From an uncultured Synechococcus sp. (GTDB lineage: Bacteria > Cyanobacteriota > Cyanobacteriia > PCC-6307 > Cyanobiaceae): 18,353 nucleotides of DNA. The position numbers and the translations under genes are program-made. The notes beneath the pieces are model-generated. The model saw nothing but the letters and a program-made list of their open reading frames with translations, was not told the DNA's origin and searched no databases. Location of the stretch: the NCBI GenBank assembly GCA_937930135.1, contig CALGVO010000125.1, forward strand, positions 1 to 18,353, in the 5' to 3' direction. Positions 14,209 through 18,353 of the stretch are shown here, piece after piece. Every line of letters begins with the position of its first letter. Position 1 is the first letter of the stretch.

Positions 14209-15665
14209 GGCGTGTTGTCGCTCATCACATGGTTGTCGGACACAACCCAGGTGTCCTTGCAGCCGCCGCCCTGGGAGGAATTCACCACCAGAGATCCCCG
14301 CTTCAGGGCCACGCGCGTGAGGCCTCCCGGGCTCACCCAATTGCTCCGGCCGCGCAACACATAGGGGCGCAGATCCACGTGGCAGGGATAGAGCACTCCT
14401 TCACTGAGGGAAGGCACGGTAGAGAGTTCGAGGGTGGGTTGGGCGATGTAGTTGCGGGGGTTGGCCTGAATGCGAACGGCGAAGGTGTCGATCTCCTCCC
14501 GGCTGGCGTGGGGGCCGATGAGCATGCCGTAGCCGCCCGCTTCCGCCACCGATTTCACCACCAGTTCCTCCAGATGCTCCAGCACATACTTCAGATCGTC
14601 GGGTCGGGAGCAGAGGTAGGTGGGCACATTGGCGATCACCGGCTCCTCGTTGAGGTAATACCGGATCATCTCCGGCACATACGCATAGATCAGTTTGTCG
14701 TCGGCGACGCCTGTGCCGGGGGCATTGGCGATCGCCACCCGCCCCTGACGCATCACCTCGATCAAGCCGGGAACCCCCAGCATCGAATCACGACGGAACA
14801 CCTGGGGATCGAGGAAGTCATCATCGATGCGCCTGTAGATCACATCCACCGGTTCGAGGCCGCGGGTGCTGCGCATCCAGACGCGCCCGCTCTCACACAC
14901 CAGATCCCGACCTTCCACCAGGCCGATTCCCATCTGCTGGGCCAGATAGCTGTGCTCGAAGTAGGCGCTGTTGAACACGCCCGGTGTGAGCAGCACCACC
15001 CGGGGTGTGTCGGTCCAGGGGGCGAGTTCCTTGAGGGTGCGGAGCAGGTGGGAGGGGTAGTCGTCGATCGGTTGCACTGTGCGTCCCTCGAACAGGCTGG
15101 GGAACAGGCGTTTCATCACGCGCCTGTTTTCCAGGAAGTAGGCGACACCGGAGGGGCAGCGCAGGTTGTCTTCGAGCACGAGCCAGTTGCCGCGCCCGTC
15201 ACGGATCAGATCAAGACCGGAGATGTGACACCAGCGACCCAGCGGCACGGTCATGCCCTGCATCTGGGGGCGCCAGCCCTGGGATGTTTCCACGTCTTCT
15301 CGAGGGATCACCCCATCCCGGAGGATCGCCTGGTCGCCATACACATCGGCCAGAAAACAGTCGATCGCCTCCAGGCGCTGCAGCAGACCGCGTTCGAGCG
15401 TGGTCCATTCCGAGCGGCTGATCAGTCGCGGCAGGGGGTCGAAGGGAAGAATCCGTTCGCCGCCGTGTTGACCGGAGTCATTGAGGCGGAAGGTGGCCCC
15501 GAGGCGCCGCAGCAGGTTGCTGGCGGAGGCGTGGGAGCGATTCAGTTCATCGAGCCCGATCCGACCCAGGGAGGAGAGGAGGGGCAGCAGGGCGCTGCGC
15601 GGTTCGGCCTGCTCGCTGCAGAAATATTCGTCGTAGCCGCGGCTGGGTCTGTAATCCGTGAACAT
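14202..15665 (-). CDS. Circularly permuted ATP-grasp protein (DUF404/DUF407)
   Basis: This is a predicted ATP-dependent carboxylate-amine ligase that would form a peptide or amide bond through an acyl phosphate. The 487-aa product shows family landmarks in order: GYDEYF (9-14), RLGATFRLND near 54-63, PFDPLPRLIS, VLEDNLRCPSGVAYFLENR in the middle, DVIYRRIDDDFLDP, ANAPGTGVADDK, VVKSVAEAGGYGMLIG, and SPGGLTRVALKRGSLVVNSSQGGGCKDTWV near the end. The permuted order of ATP-grasp elements defines the family. ATG 15665 is chosen because it starts just before the conserved YDEYF. It leads the operon with the alpha-E and transglutaminase-like genes; a 151-bp region separates it from the divergent hydrolase. 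Substrates are unknown. Confidence 0.92.
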   Translation of the reverse strand: MFTDYRPSRGYDEYFCSEQAEPRSALLPLLSSLGRIGLDELNRSHASASNLLRRLGATFRLNDSGQHGGERILPFDPLPRLISRSEWTTLERGLLQRLEAIDCFLADVYGDQAILRDGVIPREDVETSQGWRPQMQGMTVPLGRWCHISGLDLIRDGRGNWLVLEDNLRCPSGVAYFLENRRVMKRLFPSLFEGRTVQPIDDYPSHLLRTLKELAPWTDTPRVVLLTPGVFNSAYFEHSYLAQQMGIGLVEGRDLVCESGRVWMRSTRGLEPVDVIYRRIDDDFLDPQVFRRDSMLGVPGLIEVMRQGRVAIANAPGTGVADDKLIYAYVPEMIRYYLNEEPVIANVPTYLCSRPDDLKYVLEHLEELVVKSVAEAGGYGMLIGPHASREEIDTFAVRIQANPRNYIAQPTLELSTVPSLSEGVLYPCHVDLRPYVLRGRSNWVSPGGLTRVALKRGSLVVNSSQGGGCKDTWVVSDNHVMSDNTPC

Positions 15666-15816
15666 GAGCCGTGAACAGGCTGGGCCTATCCAAGGCTTCC
15701 GTCCTGCCTGGGCCGGTCGCATTCGTTACCGAATTCAAAATCCTGGATCGCCCCTGGCCGGATGTTGTCAAGCGGGTGGGAATCGGAGAAGTTGCTACGA
15801 ATGAATCGATTTCGTC
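15666..15816. other. Divergent intergenic region between ATP-grasp and hydrolase genes
   Basis: These 151 bp should hold the promoters of the minus-strand ATP-grasp operon and of the plus-strand hydrolase. A perfect TTGACA occurs on the minus strand (15771-15766), but no -10 box lies at 16-19 nt from it. No NtcA-like box, operator repeat or terminator was recognised. Confidence 0.4.
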
Positions 15817-17415
15817 ATGCGTGCGCCGTTTCTGAAGCTGATGACCGCCTTCACGGGCGCCCTCGCCCTTGCGCCGGCGGCAGACGCGGCAGAGCGCATT
15901 CGCTTTCAGTTCGGTGAGTTCTCCCGTGATGTTTCGGTGCCATCGCTGGTCACCTTCACGAAAACGGGTCAGGTCAATGAAGACCTGCAGACCTATCTCG
16001 ACCTCCTCAACCCGCCGCAGCAGCAGTCGCTGCGCAAGCTGCTCAGTCAGAGCGTGCCCGTCACCGATGTGATGGCGTCGAACTTCCTCAGCACCCCCCT
16101 CGGTCAACGCTCCCTGCAGCAGCTGGTCAAAGTGCTGGCCCAGCCCGCCGCGATCGCTCAGCCCGCCCTGTCCTCAGCCCTGATTCTCGGTGCGGCCAAG
16201 TCGGGCGAGCTGCGTCTCATCGATGTCTTGGAGGCCTATCCCTCCCAGACCCTGCCGGTGAATGTCGCTGCAGTGCTGTCTCTCGTGGATTCGCTCACCC
16301 AGCAGTTCAACCTTCAGAACAAGCTGTTTGCTCGCATCGCCTCCATTCAGGGAGCACCGGCCCGGGGCCCTGATCTGGCGATGCTGGCCGCCAAGGGCGA
16401 CGAGCGTTTCACGCAGACCCCGTTTCAATTTCAGGGCCGCCTGGGCAGCACGATCAGTGCGATCGCTTACCTCCCCAGCAGTGCCGCCAGCGGCCGCCCG
16501 GCCCGGCTTGTGGTGATCGCTCCTGGTCTCAACACCGACATGAATGCCCTCCTGTATGTGGGCAAGCAGCTGGCGAGCCATGGCTATGCGGTGGCGTCGC
16601 TGGACTTCCCCTTCACCAGCGCTAACACGATCAAGGCGGCGATTCAGGGCACGGGCACGATTCCGCCTCCGAATGCCTGGTACAGCCAACCGCTCAGTGT
16701 CAGTGACCTGATCGATCAGATGCAGCAGCGCTACGGCAATCGGGTGAACACCCGTGAGGTGGGCGTGCTCGGTCAGTCGTTGGGGGGGTACAGCGTGACG
16801 GCTCTTGCCGGTGCCGAGCTGGATTGGCCCCATCTCATCAAGGGATGCACTGAGCTGAACGATCCCGACAAGGTGGTGCTCAACCCTGCGGTGGTGTGGC
16901 AATGCGTTGCGCCCGGCCAGGTGGTGCAACGCAGGAGCTTCCGCGATCCGCGCGTGAAGGCGGCAGTGGCCGTGAATCCTGTCACCAATCCAATCTTCAG
17001 CTCCACCTCACTGAAGGCGATCGCCGCACCGATACTCTTCGTCTCCGGCACTGACGATATTTTTGCGCCGCCCATCTCCCAGCAGCTGATTCCCTTCACG
17101 TCGATTCAGCAGCCCGGGTCGCTGCTGGCTTTGCAACACAACGGCACCCATCTGTCCTTTCTCGATGGCAGTGCCAGGCTGCCCCCCTTCGTGCTCGGAC
17201 CGGATCAGCCTCTGGCGCGGCAGGAACTGATGGGGATGGCCCGGGCTTTCTTCGATCAACACCTGCGCAACCTGGCCTCTGCAGCTCCCCTGGCGGCACC
17301 CACAGCCAAGGCGGGAGTGTTCAGTGGCAGCGAGACGCTGCGGTTGTTGATCACGCCCCGTTTCAGTCGCGACCAGCTCAACCAGGTGGATCCCGGCTTG
17401 AAACAGTTTCCTTAA
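15817..17415 (+). CDS. Secreted alpha/beta hydrolase with N-terminal DUF1400-type domain
   Basis: The 532-aa product begins with a probable signal peptide (1-24, ending AADA), so it likely acts in the periplasm or thylakoid lumen. Residues 25 to ~150 resemble the DUF1400 domain found in cyanobacteria next to hydrolases (ERIRFQFGEFSRDVSV). The alpha/beta hydrolase part follows, with the oxyanion-side strand VVIAPGLNTD (232-241). The nucleophile elbow is GQSLGGYS (Ser321), an acid is likely in GTDDIF (Asp413 or 414), and the histidine is in HNGTHLSF (His445). Family relatives are called dienelactone hydrolase-like or lipase-like; the substrate is unknown. ATG 15817 is used; ATG 15841 would shorten the signal peptide. 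Its TAA overlaps the ureC TAA in the 4-bp palindrome TTAA. Confidence 0.85.
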   Translation: MRAPFLKLMTAFTGALALAPAADAAERIRFQFGEFSRDVSVPSLVTFTKTGQVNEDLQTYLDLLNPPQQQSLRKLLSQSVPVTDVMASNFLSTPLGQRSLQQLVKVLAQPAAIAQPALSSALILGAAKSGELRLIDVLEAYPSQTLPVNVAAVLSLVDSLTQQFNLQNKLFARIASIQGAPARGPDLAMLAAKGDERFTQTPFQFQGRLGSTISAIAYLPSSAASGRPARLVVIAPGLNTDMNALLYVGKQLASHGYAVASLDFPFTSANTIKAAIQGTGTIPPPNAWYSQPLSVSDLIDQMQQRYGNRVNTREVGVLGQSLGGYSVTALAGAELDWPHLIKGCTELNDPDKVVLNPAVVWQCVAPGQVVQRRSFRDPRVKAAVAVNPVTNPIFSSTSLKAIAAPILFVSGTDDIFAPPISQQLIPFTSIQQPGSLLALQHNGTHLSFLDGSARLPPFVLGPDQPLARQELMGMARAFFDQHLRNLASAAPLAAPTAKAGVFSGSETLRLLITPRFSRDQLNQVDPGLKQFP

Positions 17416-18353
17416 AGCAGCAGGTAGCGCTGGGCCAGGGGCAGCACCTCGGCGGGCTCACAGGTCAGCAGCTCCCCGTCCGCGAACACTTCATAGGTCT
17501 GCGGGTCGACGCTCACCTTGGGCAGGGCGTCGTTGAGCTTCAGCGCGCTCTTGCCCACACTGCGCGTCTCCTGCACGGGTACGCAGGGTCGTTCGAGACC
17601 CAGCTCCTGGGGGATGCCGGCATCGAGGGCCGCTTCGCTCACGAAGGTCAGGCACGAAGGTGCCAGAGCTCGGCCGAAGGCGCCGAACATCGGCCGGCCG
17701 TGCACCGGTCCGGGGGTGGGAATCGAGGCGTTGGCATCTCCCATCTGGGCCCACACGATCGAGCCGCCCTTGAGCACCAGTTCGGGCCGAATGCCGAAGA
17801 AACCCGGTTTCCAGAGCACCAGATCAGCCAACTTGCCGGTTTCGATGGAGCCCACCTGACTGCTGATGCCGTGGGCCAAGGCCGGGTTGATCGTCACCTT
17901 GGCGATGTAGCGCTTGAGCCGGTGGTTGTCGTTGCGGCTGGAGTCTTCCGGCAGGGCACCCCGTTGCACTTTCATTTTGTGGGCGGTCTGGAAGGTGCGG
18001 GTGATCACCTCACCCACGCGGCCCATCGCCTGGGAATCGCTGGCGATGATCGAGAAGGCGCCCAGGTCATGAAGAATGTCTTCAGCGGCGATGGTTTCGC
18101 GGCGAATCCGCGATTCCGCGAAGGCCACATCTTCCGGGATCTTCGGATCGAGGTGGTGGCACACCATCAGCATGTCGAGGTGCTCCTCGAGCGTGTTGAG
18201 CGTGTAAGGACGGGTGGGGTTGGTGCTGCTGGGCAGCACGTTCGCCTCACCGCAGATCCGGATGATGTCGGGGGCATGGCCGCCACCGGCCCCTTCGGTG
18301 TGGAAGGTGTGGATCGTGCGGCCCTTGATCGCGGCGATCGTGTCTTCCACGAA
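17412..18353 (-). CDS. ureC: Urease subunit alpha, C-terminal part (gene continues off the right edge)
   Basis: Urease hydrolyses urea to ammonia and carbamate; the alpha subunit carries the di-nickel site. The visible 313 residues are the C-terminal part (about 55% of the ~570 usual); the start and the carbamylated lysine lie beyond the window. Visible active-site elements, by known urease numbering (S. pasteurii): the nickel ligand His275 in TFHTEGAGGGHAPD, the flap Cys322-His323 in MVCHHLDP, and the nickel ligand Asp363 in SDSQAMGR. All are intact, as is the C-terminal ADGELLTCEPAEVLPLAQRY. The reading frame is open to the last base. Upstream (to the right) ureB and ureA are expected but not seen. 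It fits a nitrogen-acquisition neighbourhood with the nitrate genes. Confidence 0.97.
   Translation of the reverse strand, partial: FVEDTIAAIKGRTIHTFHTEGAGGGHAPDIIRICGEANVLPSSTNPTRPYTLNTLEEHLDMLMVCHHLDPKIPEDVAFAESRIRRETIAAEDILHDLGAFSIIASDSQAMGRVGEVITRTFQTAHKMKVQRGALPEDSSRNDNHRLKRYIAKVTINPALAHGISSQVGSIETGKLADLVLWKPGFFGIRPELVLKGGSIVWAQMGDANASIPTPGPVHGRPMFGAFGRALAPSCLTFVSEAALDAGIPQELGLERPCVPVQETRSVGKSALKLNDALPKVSVDPQTYEVFADGELLTCEPAEVLPLAQRYLLL

Noticed and set aside
14229..15674. Plus-strand open frame of 481 codons opposite the ATP-grasp gene
   Set aside because: It is a His/Val/Gly-rich shadow of a strongly conserved gene, typical of GC-rich antisense frames; no motif supports it.
15743..15771. 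Perfect TTGACA -35 box upstream of the ATP-grasp gene (minus strand)
   Set aside because: No -10-like hexamer occurs at a workable spacing, so a promoter cannot be supported.
1..18353. CRISPR arrays, insertion sequences, tRNA or rRNA genes, phage genes
   Set aside because: No direct-repeat array, transposase, terminal inverted repeat pair, tRNA-like fold or phage protein was seen; the window reads as ordinary compact chromosome.

Overview
The window looks like a stretch of chromosome from a marine or brackish alpha-cyanobacterium (Synechococcus/Cyanobium type). The evidence is a single MFS nitrate permease (NrtP/NapA) next to an assimilatory NarB, a NarM-type nitrate reductase partner, a high-GC and very compact layout, and urease genes at the right edge. 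This assignment rests on recognised protein families and gene order; no database search was run.

Layout. From 1 to about 470 there is a terminator of an off-window gene, an unexplained stretch, and a probable 57-residue minus-strand ORF. From 478 to 2003 lie a two-lobed CbiX-like chelatase and CobA (SUMT), two enzymes of siroheme/corrinoid synthesis that fit the needs of a ferredoxin-nitrite reductase lying elsewhere. From 1981 to 5091 come molybdenum cofactor genes: moaB (-), moaD and moaE (+), moeA and moaC (-). Two small membrane/secreted proteins (5126-5591, -) precede moaC. From 5643 to 9928 is the nitrate block: narM (+) meets narB (-) tail to tail, and nrtP lies directly upstream of narB in the same direction. 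From 10090 to 11749, mobA and moaA (+) overlap and complete the cofactor set. The set seen here is MoaA, MoaC, MoaD, MoaE, MoaB/Mog, MoeA and MobA; MoeB is not present.

How this half works together: NrtP brings in nitrate, and NarB reduces it to nitrite using a molybdopterin-guanine dinucleotide cofactor and one [4Fe-4S] cluster, helped by NarM. The seven Mo-cofactor proteins make that cofactor. CobA and probably the CbiX-like protein supply siroheme for nitrite reduction. A candidate NtcA promoter lies in the nrtP-mobA intergenic region, pointing at nrtP-narB.

The right third has a different theme. A cupin-like protein (11841-12332, +) meets a three-gene minus-strand operon tail to tail: a circularly permuted ATP-grasp protein, an alpha-E protein and a transglutaminase-like protein, with overlapping reading frames. 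This is a widespread predicted amide-ligase/peptidase system whose product is not established, and it is the most open biology in the window. A secreted DUF1400-type alpha/beta hydrolase (15817-17415, +) then meets the 3' part of ureC (urease alpha subunit, -), which runs off the right edge.

A recurrent architectural feature is that all five convergent gene pairs either overlap at their 3' ends (4-23 bp) or are 2 bp apart, leaving no room for classical terminators.
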